Part shown: positions 37,603 through 48,378 of the stretch, piece after piece
How the letters are laid out: every line of letters begins with the position of its first letter
Position numbering within the stretch: position 1 is the stretch's first letter
Source: Megaleporinus macrocephalus
Taxonomy: Eukaryota; Chordata; Actinopteri; Characiformes; Anostomidae
Direction: 5' to 3'
NCBI GenBank assembly: GCA_021613375.1
Contig: CM038703.1
Coordinates: 21,626,194-21,690,193 of the forward strand
DNA: 64,000 nt
The notes under the pieces: generated by a model
Told to the model about the DNA's origin: nothing
Seen by the model: the letters and a program-made list of their open reading frames with translations, nothing else
The model's database searches: none
Translations under genes and position numbers: made by a program

Positions 37603-37929
37603 CTGTCAGCTCAGGTGGGCACACTGCTTTAACAGGAACCTTGACTGATAAGACATATAGTCCAATACCAGGTTCCTTTGTGTTTTAGATTATGGCTGAA
37701 ACATTCAGTTACACAATGGAAGTGTCGTTCATTACTGTTTAGTTAAGTCACAGAAAGTGTGCTTACACATTTTGTCCAATCTATGAAGTGTTTTTGAGAC
37801 AGTTTGTGATTATCACTACTGTTTGAGTGGAAAAAGAAGTGTACAGTGCTTCTACAGACATGACTATGGCTATAATGACATGTTTGTAGTTAGCAAAATT
37901 GCAAACAGGTAGTGAACTACCAGTTAAAC

Positions 37930-38145
37930 ATTCGGCAACCAGTAAAGGAGCCAGAGCAGGTCAACACAAAAGCTAACTGGCTAACGCCACAATACCCAGC
38001 TGAAAAAAAATTATTTCTATGCTGTTCTAAGGTGTTTTATGTTTGTCTGGTGCTGATTTAGCTGATTGCCATACTGGTTGACCTGCATCTACAGTATATG
38101 CTGGTGACCAGGCGTACAGGCTTATGCTGTTTTTTTAGGAATAAA
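37930..38145. repeat. Decayed ACCAGC/GCTGGT-rich dispersed repeat
   Basis: Scattered GCTGGT-type words (CTGGTGCTGATTTAGCTG, ACTGGTTGACCTGC, TATGCTGGTGACCAGG) match a low-complexity fish repeat also present at 43706-43875. It is more decayed here. Confidence 0.5.
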
Positions 38146-38329
38146 AAATGACTTCAGGTTCAGATATTAAAAGGTGTTTCTTAAAAATAGACATACAAAG
38201 TAAATAGAGTTAAATGCATTAAAACTAGAACTGACTACAGCTAACTAGAGCCAGCTCAGCTAGCTTGACACTAATGGTCAAACATATGAGAGTCACTATC
38301 AAACCGCTGTCTCCAAAACAGATTTCTTG

Positions 38330-38965
38330 TCACACCTACAGTCTCTCCTGTAACCTCTGACCTTCCGAACCCCAATTCCTAGCATGCACTCACGGATGAT
38401 GTCACACTCACATGTTCACAATGCACCAATCATACACCATTCTCTCGTTCAGCATCTTCGGAATACTGATTTTACACACCTGCCACATAATACACACTCA
38501 CCATATATACACAGTCGCACCATACACATGTTGTGAAGTTTAGCCAAACATTATTTGCAATTCCGAGCGGTTTCCATTGTCTTTCTATCTGTCATTCTGG
38601 CTCTTGACTCTCTTTGGAGCCTTGACTTACTCTCTCTTGTTTGCTTCCCTTTGGCTTTGGTTACTAGGTCTGATCTGCTTTCCTGGTTTTCAACTTCCCT
38701 TTCTGTTTTCTCCTGTTTACTTTTTTGCCTCTCCCTTATGACTTGTTTGCCTGATTGTCTGATCTCCTGGTTTCGACCCTTGCTTGAACTATTGACTAAG
38801 ACCTGGATTTTCCCTTTTGTCTTGTTAGTTCGTTCCTTGCTGTGTTGTTTGATCGCTAGCTCTGTAAATACATCCATTTCAACTTTTAGCTCTGCGTGTG
38901 TCAAGCCAAGTTCTTTGTTTCTGACATTTCTACACAAGAAGTTGCTGCATTGCTTTGCAGTTTTC
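38330..38965 (+). repeat. Probable dispersed repeat with pyrimidine-rich tail
   Basis: The right two thirds (38560-38930) are strongly pyrimidine-biased on the plus strand, with TCCTGGTTTTCAACTTCCCT, TGCCTGATTGTCTGATCTCC and TGGTTTCGACCCTTGC. The style matches the segment at 1935-2435. Both strands are open for about 130-140 codons because the bias removes stop codons, so neither frame is taken as a gene. I suspect an LTR-related or SINE-like fish repeat, family unnamed. Confidence 0.4.
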
Positions 38966-40687
38966 TACCAATTTTAAAAGTTTAATGGAATTTATAAGTG
39001 CTATCATTTATTGGCAAGAGTAATAAATAGAATCCTGTGAGTAAACCGCTTCTGTCAAGCAAGTTCGTATTTCTGTCGACACATCCATTACAAAGACCTG
39101 CACGCAAGCATTCAAACAGCTTTGGGTTATAACTTATTGTCTGTTTCCGCTGCTGTGCGTAAATCACTCAAAGCATCAGCATCACGGGGAGGCAGTGATA
39201 AGATGGATAGCGAAAATAAGCGTGACAAAAGGTGTCACAACATCAAATGTTATGACATCTGTCTGCAACGTTAAAAACACACAGCTTTTCTACCAAACAA
39301 AATCTGTCATGTTAACTCTTGACAGCACATGACATCTACCATGGCATGTTTATGTCAATGTTATGTAATGGGTTTCAAATAGAGTGCTACCTAAGAAGCT
39401 TTACATAATGCAAAAGTTCTGTAGCAAAGTTCCTTGAACTGTACATCCAAGAACCTTTATTTTTAGGACTGTAGGAAACCAGTGAGCAACAGGTCTGTGC
39501 TCTGCTCAGTGGGTTTTGTGTGAGATTTTTTGTGAGGGCATTTGTGCTTGGCTTTGCGGGTAGCTGACGGCTCTTCCTTCAGACCCTTAGCTGTCCCTCT
39601 CCCACCATCTGCGCGCGAGCGGGAGAGAATGCCGGAAAAGCAAAGCGTGCTGGGATGAGTCAGTTCGCAGCTACTGCTCTCTGAGATAGGACTGGCAACC
39701 AGCCTGGAGTCTGCCTCCTCCAATCCACCTCCCCTATACCGAATTCACACACTGTTCTGAGCTGCGAATAGGCCTCGCACCTCTAACAGCAGAGGAGTGG
39801 GGGCTTAGCGGGATATTAGCATCAGGACCCAACTGAGTGGGAATGGCAATGGCACAAGAAACAAAGAGAGAGAGAGAAAGAGCGAGAAAAGAACATCTCT
39901 TCTAATGACTCACACTCTGTGAGTGCTCTTAAATACAAGCTTTTGTTTGCTCCTCTCGCTCAGCACTTGTTCTGTGGAGGTGTGATGTGTCTACATTGGC
40001 CATTAGCACAGTAGGCTATGCGTAGCAAAGCCACAAGGTTAATTGGTTTTGAGAGTAGTATGCATTATATGATATGTTTGATTGTAAATATCTACAAGAG
40101 GAGGCTAATGGTTTCCCTCTTCTTCTATTTTTTCACAGTTTCTAGAAGGTTGTTTTTGTGTGTGGGTGAAATATGTGATTCTAATGTAAGATATGGTTCC
40201 ATGGGGCATTGAATAATGGAGCGTGCCATGTAGCTTGGAATGGCACTGGGAATGGCGTCACATCCTAGTTGAACGTGTTCCAACAAAACAGAGACCGAGC
40301 AAGATGGTTTGCTCACTAGCCAGGTTGGCCGCTCACCATTAGCCAAAGTTAGCAGTACCGGGTGACAGCCATGCATTACATTGTACTTTTCGAATCCAAA
40401 CATTGTAGCAACATATTGATGTATAGAACTTGCACAGTACTGTGCGTAATTAGACATGAATAGACACAAGTGCTAATAAACAGCATAATACTATATCTTT
40501 TTATTACAGTTGATGGATTTTGAGGTTGGGGATTGTGAGGCTTTCCTGAGTTTCCAAGTACAAAAACCGACTTGTGGGGGTGTTCCAGTTTGAACTGCCC
40601 CTATTTAGAAGCACTTATTTGCTGCTAAAAAAAGCTACTGCTGTATTTACACTCTGTTTTGCATTTTATACCAACCATAAACAAACA

Positions 40688-40764
<77 letters not shown>

Positions 40765-41035
40765 ACAGCTTAACTACTACTATACTTCTCCATACATCTT
40801 ACCTTATCCCACAGATAGCACAGCCAGAAAGCTGTCAATCAACCTAACAGGTAAATAACTATTGTACTTTTGTTGAACATACAAAACAAAACAGTGTTTG
40901 TTGTAGTATGTGGACGTGAACCATGCCATACAGTACATACTAAGTATACACTAAGTACATACAAAACCAGCCTCTCTTGATTTCACTATTTTTGTGATAT
41001 CATATAATCCAACACATCCACATATATCTGCCTGT
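38966..41035. other. Unassigned non-coding DNA
   Basis: No gene is recognised. The block 39480-39960 is CpG-containing, with a GA-rich tract (39863-39890), and may be conserved regulatory sequence. GAACCTTTATTTTTAG at 39451-39466 is an inverted copy of the short recurring motif. Confidence 0.45.
40690..40761. repeat. (AT)n microsatellite
   Basis: About 36 uninterrupted AT units. Two frames across it read as Tyr-Ile runs and are not genes. Confidence 0.98.
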
Positions 41036-41295
41036 TTTGCCTACAACAGGGTAGGTTCGCTTATTCACTATAAAACCAGGATAAAATGAAATGAGGCTCA
41101 TTACAGGGCAGCCAATCAGCAAATGAATCATTTACTATTAAGGGCAGTGTTGCTAAAACAGACTATTTAATTCTAAAGGATGAAGAGAGGTTGAAAAACA
41201 GTCATGTAATGAGAGTTTGGACTGTTTTTGCTACATATACAAAACCATATTTACGTGAACCTCTTGGGGAAAAAATATATATATGACCCCTTTAA
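41036..41295 (+). repeat. Dispersed repeat ending TATGACCCCTTTAA
   Basis: The phrases CACTATAAAACCAGGATAAA, GCTCATTACAGGGCAGCCAA, TGTTGCTAAAACAGACTATT, AAGGATGAAGAGAGGTTG and TATATGACCCCTTTAA form a set I know as a common otophysan interspersed repeat of unknown class. It is non-coding. Confidence 0.65.
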
Positions 41296-43705
41296 AATAC
41301 TTAATTCATAATTCACACAATTACAGCCTAAAGGCATTAAGTATGCAGCCAAATTGATCTGTTTCTATGGTTGTGGTTAGGGAGACCATTTTAATGCAAT
41401 TCCAAACCCCACAGGAGGTACTTTTGTTCCATATCTTTGAAAGCACACACCGCAAAAAACTAAAGATCAAAAAGTGTTTTTAAACTAAAAAAAACACACA
41501 GAAGAAATATGACTTTGAGGTAAATATGAGATAACTGGGATTGCTGTTTTACCCCTTTGGCCATTAAGTAGAATAATTATGGTCATTGCCTGTTTCCTCA
41601 AATAAGCCATCTTCTCCTTTTAGAGCTAAAGCTTTTCGCAAATATGAGCTGAATTGCTGTAAGTGTCACAGAAACAATAAAACAGTCCTCTGGAGTTTAT
41701 TTTGTTAGATGTTGTTAAATGTTGTTGTTGTTAAATCAAGAGCTGACATTTAAACTAAAACACTTGTTTGACAGTTCTGATAGTTCTAGTTGAATTTCAG
41801 AATTTAGTATGAAAACACATTGGAATAGTATACTGATTGCATGATTACTGCTCAGATTACTTTATGCTCAATTTCAGAGGCTAAAAAATGAAATAGGTTA
41901 ACCGGCATCTTCTGACTAGTAAACATCATAGGCTACCGGTCGTGGTTGGTCTCCATTGGTGCATAGTAAGAGGTTACATGTACTCATTTACATGTGATCA
42001 AGTAAAATTTTTTTGGATTTTTACCTTCCTGAGTATATTCAAACAATAATAGTGTAGCATTAGTGCAAGGCCACTGAACCACAACTGAAAATAGCACGTA
42101 AGATCACCTTATGCAACAACCACTGACATTGAACACTACAAACACACTAATTAACCCACAATTAAACACATAAACACATGCTAAACTAACAAACAACAAC
42201 ATAAACAACAGCAAGAGATGTTCCTTTTTAACAATGATTTACACTCAACTCCCCCTGAGTTCCTCTTGAAACGTTAATCCTGTGCTGGACACCACAATAC
42301 TTTTACTTTTTGGTTACTTTTAGTTGGTCACTCAGTTGCTAATTGATTTTTGGATGTCCTTAAATTATGTTATGTTGATAAATGTTGGGTGTACTCCACT
42401 GTAAAAAATGCTTCACTGATACAACCTGTAAAAAAGACTTCATGTGGTTATAAGCAGTTGAACATGTTTACTTAACTCAAAAAATTACTTTGATTGAAAG
42501 ATTTGTTCATTCAAACTACTTTTTGTTAGGTTGAGTAAATCTAGTTCAATTCTTACCAGACAGAGTCATAATTTTAGAAGTTCACCTGCAGTTCTATAAA
42601 TTATACATAAAGGATTTTTTTGTTTGTGTGGTCCACCCACTGCTGCAGACTGTAATTCGAAAACCAAAACTTGTGCACGGTTGTAAGATCATTTAAGTTT
42701 TGCCACATTATTTATTAAATATTTATTTATTTATAGTAATTTTATTGAGTTCTGAAGACACACAAATTATAAGTATTGTTTCAGCATGCACTATTATGAC
42801 TAACTGGATCTTACTGGTTGATTAAATGTTTTGATTAAACTTAATTAAATAATTAGGAGAATATAATTGTATTACTTTGAATTCTTCCACTTGGACAAGT
42901 TGGAATTCCCCTGTGAATGCTGGACACCACAAACCTTATTGTGTGGACAAATCACAAAGTACACTATTCATAGCACACAAATTTATGATATATAAATGTA
43001 TACTTACAAAGATTTTTATGACATTTTACGTTTGTGATTTGATTAACTTTTAGCTGTTTCAGCTACAGATCCGTAGTTACAAACTAATTAGCTCGCTAAT
43101 TAGAGAGTTAGTTAGTTGTGGTAGCCAGCCAGCCAGCTTAAGTCTGTCATAGTCCAATGTTATATTAGTTACAAACATTTTCAAACCCACACAGATATAT
43201 TTCTTTTGTGACATGATTAACTTTGCTGTTGTAAAATTTGCTTGTTTTGCGACTATGTGGAAGTTCAGTTGATATCTTAAAACATGTTATTTAAACATGC
43301 TTTTTGTTATGACATAAAAGCTAATTCATCATACCTGAAATGTTGTGTTGGATCAACATAATAAAAAAATAATAATTTGCAGTCAACTTAAAAATATATG
43401 TTCATTTTGACAGCTATTACATCAAGCTATCTTAAAACACTTCTTACTGTGGCTAAAAAGCTAATTCACCATACTTTAAAATTGTGTAGGATCAGTGTAG
43501 CTCTATTAGCAATTAGCAGAACTCAAAAAGACTACAGCAAAATGTTGCCTTCTTGTGCTAGGCTAATGTGTGAAATGGAATGTACATATAACAGACGCTG
43601 CAATAGCACTGCTCTTTTTATAGATAGATAAAAAAGTAGAAGCTAGTTTTACTTCCACTCTTCTTCCCACTAAGCAAAGCACAGCCCAGCATTGTGGTTT
43701 TATCC
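41296..43705. other. Unassigned A+T-rich DNA with one repeat scrap
   Basis: No gene is recognised. At 42390-42570 the words CCACTGTAAAAAATGCTTCA, TGTGGTTATAAGCAGTTGAA and TTTGTTAGGTTGAGTAAATC match a short fish repeat. The remainder is plain A+T-rich sequence. Confidence 0.5.
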
Positions 43706-43875
43706 GGTCTCTGCTGGTTTAAGCTGGTGTAGTGATGGGCCGGTGCTGGTTTAGCCAGCTTAGACAGACAGCTTGACCATGATTGTTGACCAGTATATCA
43801 GCAGCAAAACACAACACACGCTGGTTTCGCTGGTGGTTAGCCATGATGGACTAGGTTTGTTTTTCTAGCACGGCT
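43706..43875. repeat. GCTGGT/ACCAGC-rich dispersed repeat
   Basis: Tightly packed words CTGCTGGTTTAAGCTGGTGT, CGGTGCTGGTTTAGCCAGCT, TGACCAGTATATCAGCAG and CGCTGGTTTCGCTGGTGG form a partly palindromic low-complexity repeat typical of fishes. A weaker copy is at 37930. Confidence 0.7.
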
Positions 43876-44299
43876 GTGAGAGTCTATCAGTTAATCAGCC
43901 GAGTCTCTCCTGAGACTCCAGCACCAACACCTGTGATCATGAGTCAAGTGCGAATGTGACACACCAGATGGCAGCATCACCCAAAGATAGTAAAATGTAA
44001 TTGTTGCCTGATTAATTGGTTCCCATTAGGATTTTATACCATTTAATTTTCTTTTTTTTTAAATTTTGTGCGTCTTATTCTGCTCACAGTCTCTTACTCT
44101 GTCAGTTCCTACACAGTAGTTACATATAATAACATGTAATAACATGTAATAGGACTGAAGGGTGGCTGTCGTTTTCTCTTGTTACAGACTCACAGACTAC
44201 AGTGCTTTAATTAGAAAAGAAGAAATGTTGGCTTTTGTCTTCACACAATGCGGCTATATTTAAAGCAGAGCTGAACTGAAGAACAGGACAGGTGAGAAG

Positions 44300-44514
44300 T
44301 TGACAACTTCACGTGTAGTTTGGAAACGAGGGGTTAATTTTCTGATTACATCATCGCATCCAGCGAGAGGAGGAGCGGCCATCTTTTTCCAAGAGCAACA
44401 ACTTTACTTCCAGCGACGAAAAAAACAATACACGTCCTGTTAGTGTTTCGCTTTGTTTCGGTCATGTCATTCAGTTTGCTTCAAAGCTCATAATCTGGGA
44501 AGTCAGCGTAAACG
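44300..44514 (+). promoter_or_regulatory. Candidate promoter and non-coding first exon
   Basis: Within 220 bp there are an E-box CACGTG (44310-44315), a YY1-like GGCCATCTT (44377-44385), an ETS-like ACTTCC near 44405 and several CpGs in otherwise CpG-poor DNA. A strong splice donor, AACG|GTAAGG, has its intron starting at 44515. YY1 sites of this orientation are known just downstream of start sites of broadly expressed vertebrate genes. The one ATG here (44464) opens only nine codons, so the exon would be untranslated. The presumed start site is about 44370-44400. It could lead into the plus-strand candidate exons at 62487 and 63724. Nothing here names the gene. Confidence 0.35.
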
Positions 44515-45065
44515 GTAAGGCTGAATACATTCCTCGCCAACTTGTTTGTTTTTGTGGCGCTTGTTTGGTTTGAGATGCCGCTGAGAATGAGATACTGTAG
44601 TTGCAGCTGAGTGGAATGAGAGTGTGAGGAGTTGCTGTGGTCGGAGTTGACTTTGACCGGCTCTTTGTTGCTTGGACGTTACTGTCAGTGGCAGCAGTTT
44701 AACCGGCAGGTTGATTTGGCTTGTCCGGTCAGGAGGACATGCAGTGCTTAATGAATGGCCATTCGCGAAGTAGCTGAAAGGCTGTATGAAGATGTCTCAT
44801 AGCTCAGTTCCTCCAGCGTCCACTTTAGTTTCGTTACAGTAACTGTTCATTGTTTATGATGAGCTCTGGTACAGTGATTAGTGTTCAGGTTTTTTTTTCT
44901 GATTTATTAAAAACTTTTTTGGGCGCCCAAACTGCAGCATGCAGCTTAGTCGTTACTTAAAGGGCTCATATCTTCAATAATCAATTCACCAAGCCTTTTC
45001 CAGCGGTTCAGTCATGACGTATGAGTTTATGTACCGACAACAGTTCCAGTAAGAGTGATATGCAC
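44515..45065. other. Unassigned DNA, possible start of an intron
   Basis: CpG density stays moderately high to about 44740 and then falls. This fits the downstream edge of a promoter region. No other feature is seen. Confidence 0.4.
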
Positions 45066-45310
45066 GCGATATACTCTCTGAGCACTTTATGGGGTACATC
45101 TATCTGCTATTTTTACTCATTATCCATGTTATCAACTCCACTTGTCAGGTGCACGTCGTAGTTCTTCAGGTACAGAATGTAGTCTGCCTGCTTCGGGAGG
45201 TGTATTATTCTCTTCACTGCAGTGACACTGATCTGGTGGTGGTGGTGTTTTAGTGTGTGTTGCACTGGTACAAGTGGATCAGACACAGCAGCACTGCAGG
45301 AGTGTTTAAG
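45066..45310 (-). repeat. Inverted copy of the fold-back repeat family
   Basis: On the minus strand it carries the family words: TCCTGCAGTGCTGCTGTGTC at the right end, CAGTGTCACTGCAGTG in the middle and AGTGGAGTTGATAACATGG at the left end. TGAGCACTTTATGGGGTACA at 45079-45098 may mark a second element's end. Confidence 0.75.
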
Positions 45311-46027
45311 CACTACAGTAACAGGGTTTTGCTTTGTACGTTTTTAAAAAATGCAAACACCCCCAATGGATAAAAACCTGAAATTTTGAAGATTTACACA
45401 AATACTGCAGTAAGAGTTGGAGTACTAGAAGGGGTGGGCAAGTTAGGAAGGATGATGGAATTATGTATTTAGCTGTTAGTCACATGATCTACCTGGTATT
45501 ATTGCTTTTCTTACATCTTTCGTACAACTGTTGTTACGCTTTCGGCAAATGATTTGTCTATGAAACATGACTAGAAACAATGCTCCCTACAAATAGCTAC
45601 AGATAGCTGCTCGAAGGCTGCTTTCAACGTTCTGCAATGTTTTATTCAAAGCTAGCTCAAAAATGGCTTTGCATAATGTGCTCCCAGGACTGCCTGGTGC
45701 ATTTGCTTTCCCAGATGCAAGCTGGAGATTCCAGCCCTCGTTAGATGTTAGGCTATTTCTCATTCTGCCTGGTGTATCTGAGCTGCATACAACACAGCCA
45801 AAAAAGATTGCAAATGACTGTAACGATGATTCTACTTACAGCAATAAACAAGTAAAATCTCTCCATCATACTCTTTTCGATGCAGCCCCTAATCATGGTG
45901 GCCTGTGTCATCCTAAGCATAACTGTAGTGCATAGAAACACGACTTAACTGCATTTTCTTTCTACCTAAATTTTGTAAATGCGTGTTAACAGTTGCAAAC
46001 CATTTAAATGGAAACCCAGCTAATGTT

Positions 46028-46391
46028 ACTGCTGGACTGAGAATAGTCCACCAATCACAAATATCTAAGCAACGGCCTCCTGCGGGCACCACCCTGTGAC
46101 CACTGATGAAAGACTGCAAGATGACCAACACGAACTGTGCAGCAACAGGTGAGCTGTCATCTCTGCTGTCACATCTGGACCCACTAGGTAGGAATGTTTA
46201 ATAAAGTGGACAGTGAGTGGACACAGTTTTCAAAAACTCTGATCCACTCATACCAGCACAACACACCACACCTCATCAGTGTCAATGCACTCTGCAGTGC
46301 TGAGAACAATCTATTACTCAGATTATACGTGAGGTTGTTCTGTGGGGGTCTTGACTACAGTCTGTAATAGGAGAACTACAGAGTGCACCTA
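46028..46391 (+). repeat. Fold-back repeat copy interrupted by Tc1 (left part)
   Basis: Carries the family words GCTGTCATCTCTGCTGTCAC, GGACAGTGAGTGGACACAG, TCCACTCATACCAGCACAAC, GACTACAGTCTGTAATAGG and AGAACTACAGAGTGCACC, and breaks off at TA 46390-46391. The rest of the repeat resumes at 47999 (TATATGGATAGTGGAGCTGA) on the far side of the Tc1 element and continues to about 48035. Confidence 0.88.
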
Positions 46392-46610
46392 CAGTGCCCT
46401 CCATAATTATTGGCACCCCTGGTTAAGATGTGTTCTTTAGCTTCTAATAAATTGAGGGTTTTTTAAAATAATATAGGACCACGATGGAAAAAAGAGCAAA
46501 ATCCAACCTTTATCTCAAGTGCATTTATTCAGTAGGAAAAAAATCCCACATTAAGAAATAATTGTTTAACATCAAATAATGTGTGCCACAATTATTAGCA
46601 CCCCTGATGT
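46392..46610. repeat. Left terminal IR/DR region of the Tc1 element
   Basis: The outer site starts at the element end (CAGTGCCCTCCATAATTATT). The inner site spans 46586-46607 and differs from the outer core by one substitution in CCATAATTATT and one in TTGGCACC. The transposase stop codon (46610-46612) sits immediately beyond the inner site, so coding sequence and terminal repeat abut. In related elements these sites bind the transposase N-terminal domain. Confidence 0.88.
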
Positions 46611-47623
46611 TAATACTTTGTACAACCCCCCTTTGCCAACAAAACAGCACCTAATCTTCTCCTATAATGTTTCACAAGATGGGAGAACACAGAAAGGGGT
46701 ATCTTCGACCATTCCTCTTTGCACAATCTCTCTAAATCATCCAGCGACCTGGGTCCTCTCCTCTGCACTCTCCTCTTCAGCTCACCCCACAGGTTTTCAA
46801 TGGGGTTAAGGTCTGGGGACTGAGATGGCCATGGGAGGAGCTTGATTCTGTGTGTGGTCAACCATTTCTGTGTAGATCTTGCCATATGTTTAGGGTCATT
46901 ATCTTGCTGAAAGACCCAGTGACGACCCATCTTCAGCTTTCGGGCAGAAGCCACCAGGTTTTGTTTTAAAATGTCCTGGTATTTCAAAGCATTCATGATG
47001 CCATGCACCCTAACAAGGTTCCCTGGGCCTTTGGAAGAAAAGCAGGCCCACAGCATCACTGATCCTCCCCCGTATTTCACAGTGGGCATGAGGTGCTTTT
47101 CTGCATACTCAGCTCTTGTGTTACGCCAGACCCACTTACAGCATTTGTTGCCAAAAAGCTCTATCTTTGTTTCATCTGACCAAAGCACACGGTCCCAGTT
47201 GAAGTTCCAGTACTGCTTAGCAAACTCCAAACGTTTACGTTTATGATTGTGAGTGAGAAAAGGTTTTTTCCGTGCATGCCTCCCAAACAGCTTGTTGGCG
47301 TGTAGATAGCGTCTGATGGTTGTTTTGGAGACTTCGTGACCCCAAGATGCTACCATTTGTTGCAGTTCCGTAACAGTGAGCTTTGGAGAACTTTTTATTT
47401 CTCTTATCATCCTCCTCACTGTGCGTGGTGGCAAAATAAACTTGCGTCCTCGTCCAGACTTGTTTACCACTGTTCCAGTTGTTTTAAACTTCTTAATAAT
47501 TCCTCTGACAGTAGATACGGACAGGTGTAGGCGAGTGGCTATTTTCTTGTAGCCATTGCCTGACCTGTGAAGGTCAACACACATCTGCCTTACTTGAATG
47601 CTATGTTCCTTTGTCTTTCCCAT
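46610..47623 (-). CDS. Tc1-like transposase, DD34E, apparently intact
   Basis: This would cut and paste its own element at TA sites in the nucleus. The ATG at 47623 gives 337 residues starting MGKTKEHS, the usual Tc1 start and length. An in-frame GTG or ATG further upstream would add 17 residues without family resemblance. Residues 1-110 form a paired-like DNA-binding region: a first helix-turn-helix around GYKKIATRLHLSVSTVRGII, a basic GRGRK linker, and a second around LTVTELQQMVASWG. A basic, probably nuclear-localising stretch includes RHARKKP and HKRKR. The catalytic triad is D150 (LWSDETKIELFG), D241 (QQDNDPKH) and E276 (SPDLNPIENLW), with exactly 34 residues between the last two. A glycine-rich box, VKYGGGSVMLWACFS, lies between the first two. 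The protein ends KGGCTKY. No stop, frameshift or missing key residue is visible. Activity is inferred and untested. Confidence 0.95.
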   Translation of the reverse strand: MGKTKEHSIQVRQMCVDLHRSGNGYKKIATRLHLSVSTVRGIIKKFKTTGTVVNKSGRGRKFILPPRTVRRMIREIKSSPKLTVTELQQMVASWGHEVSKTTIRRYLHANKLFGRHARKKPFLTHNHKRKRLEFAKQYWNFNWDRVLWSDETKIELFGNKCCKWVWRNTRAEYAEKHLMPTVKYGGGSVMLWACFSSKGPGNLVRVHGIMNALKYQDILKQNLVASARKLKMGRHWVFQQDNDPKHMARSTQKWLTTHRIKLLPWPSQSPDLNPIENLWGELKRRVQRRGPRSLDDLERLCKEEWSKIPLSVFSHLVKHYRRRLGAVLLAKGGCTKY

Positions 47624-47998
47624 GTTGAAGAGAAATGGCCTCTGTGTCACGTCATAATTATACCCCAGGGACACAGGAAGTTGTGAATTGCTAATTAAAT
47701 GTTCCTACATACTTTGATTAACTTCGTAAACTACTGTAGAAGTGACAGAAATTCTTTAATTACATTTATTTCCTAAGAATTGTTAGGGGTGCCAATAATT
47801 GTGGAACAGGTGATTTTATGAAGAAATATTATTTCTTAGTCAGGGATTTTATTTTCCCCCTAAAACTCTACTTGAGTTAAAGGTTACATTTTTCTACACT
47901 TTTCAGTGTGACAGTATGTTTCCACAATAAAAACTGAATTTATTTTAAGGCTTTTGACACATCTTAACCAGGGGTGCCAATAATTATGGAGGGCACTG
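47624..47998. repeat. Right terminal region and 5' leader of the Tc1 element
   Basis: It contains the transposase leader, the inner binding site (47784-47804) and the outer 42-bp terminal repeat (47957-47998), identical to the left end over that length. Beyond the 42 bp the two ends are only loosely alike. Confidence 0.88.
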
Positions 47999-48340
47999 TA
48001 TATGGATAGTGGAGCTGATAAAATGACTGATCCAAGGGAGATGTAATAAAGTGTTTGTGAAGTGAATCCGTTCTGGCTATATTCTATATGAATTTTGCAG
48101 CTTGGTTTCAGTACATGAACTGTATGAGAATTGTATATTACATTGTGAGCCTTTAACATATTTACAGCTACTGCTATTAAAAAAGCAAATAAATAATAAA
48201 ATAAAAAAATAATAATATGATAATTTTACTCCATAAACAACTGGCAGAGATAAAGGTACACATTTGAAAAAGTTGTACATTTGAAAGATCAGCATGTGCA
48301 GTTGTATACTGTTTGGGCATCTCTGGCCAGATTATATATA

Positions 48341-48378
48341 TAATCGCTGTCCAATGAAAAACAAGTATCTCCAAAATG
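48341..48378 (+). repeat. Single terminal repeat of the CGCTGTCCAATGAAAAAC family
   Basis: AATCGCTGTCCAATGAAAAA followed by CAAGTATCTCCAAAATG matches the ends of the short element at 52581-52814. No partner end was found nearby, so this is a solo end or fragment. Confidence 0.75.

Larger units (their letters stand above)
35746..38329. other. Unassigned non-coding DNA with repeat scraps
   Basis: No gene is recognised. At about 37033-37061, GGGGCACCCAAACTTTTGCA followed by CACAACTGTA resembles a single terminal repeat of a Tc1-type element, but I found no partner. The block 37330-37520 looks unique. A (CT)n run and a CTGGT-type repeat are listed separately. Confidence 0.5.
46392..47998 (-). 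mobile_element. Intact Tc1-like transposon, 1607 bp
   Basis: The element is bounded by CAGTGCCCTCCATAATTATT on the left and its exact reverse complement on the right. The two ends match without a mismatch over 42 bp and then diverge. TA dinucleotides at 46390-46391 and 47999-48000 are the expected Tc1 target duplication. Each end also has an inner copy of the core about 190-210 bp inward: CCACAATTATTAGCACCCC (left, from 46586) and its complement-strand counterpart ending CAATAATTGTGG (right, 47784-47804). This gives the IR/DR arrangement known from Sleeping Beauty-type elements. One uninterrupted transposase gene runs on the minus strand. Size, ends, duplication and coding capacity are all as expected for an autonomous element, with no visible damage. 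Confidence 0.96.

Noticed and set aside
38551..38977. Frames of 140 (plus) and 128 (minus) codons
   Set aside because: Both strands are open because the segment is pyrimidine-biased. There is no recognisable domain, and the text resembles a dispersed repeat tail.
46971..47246. Plus-strand frames inside the Tc1 transposase
   Set aside because: They are antisense shadows of the transposase gene, with no domain of their own.
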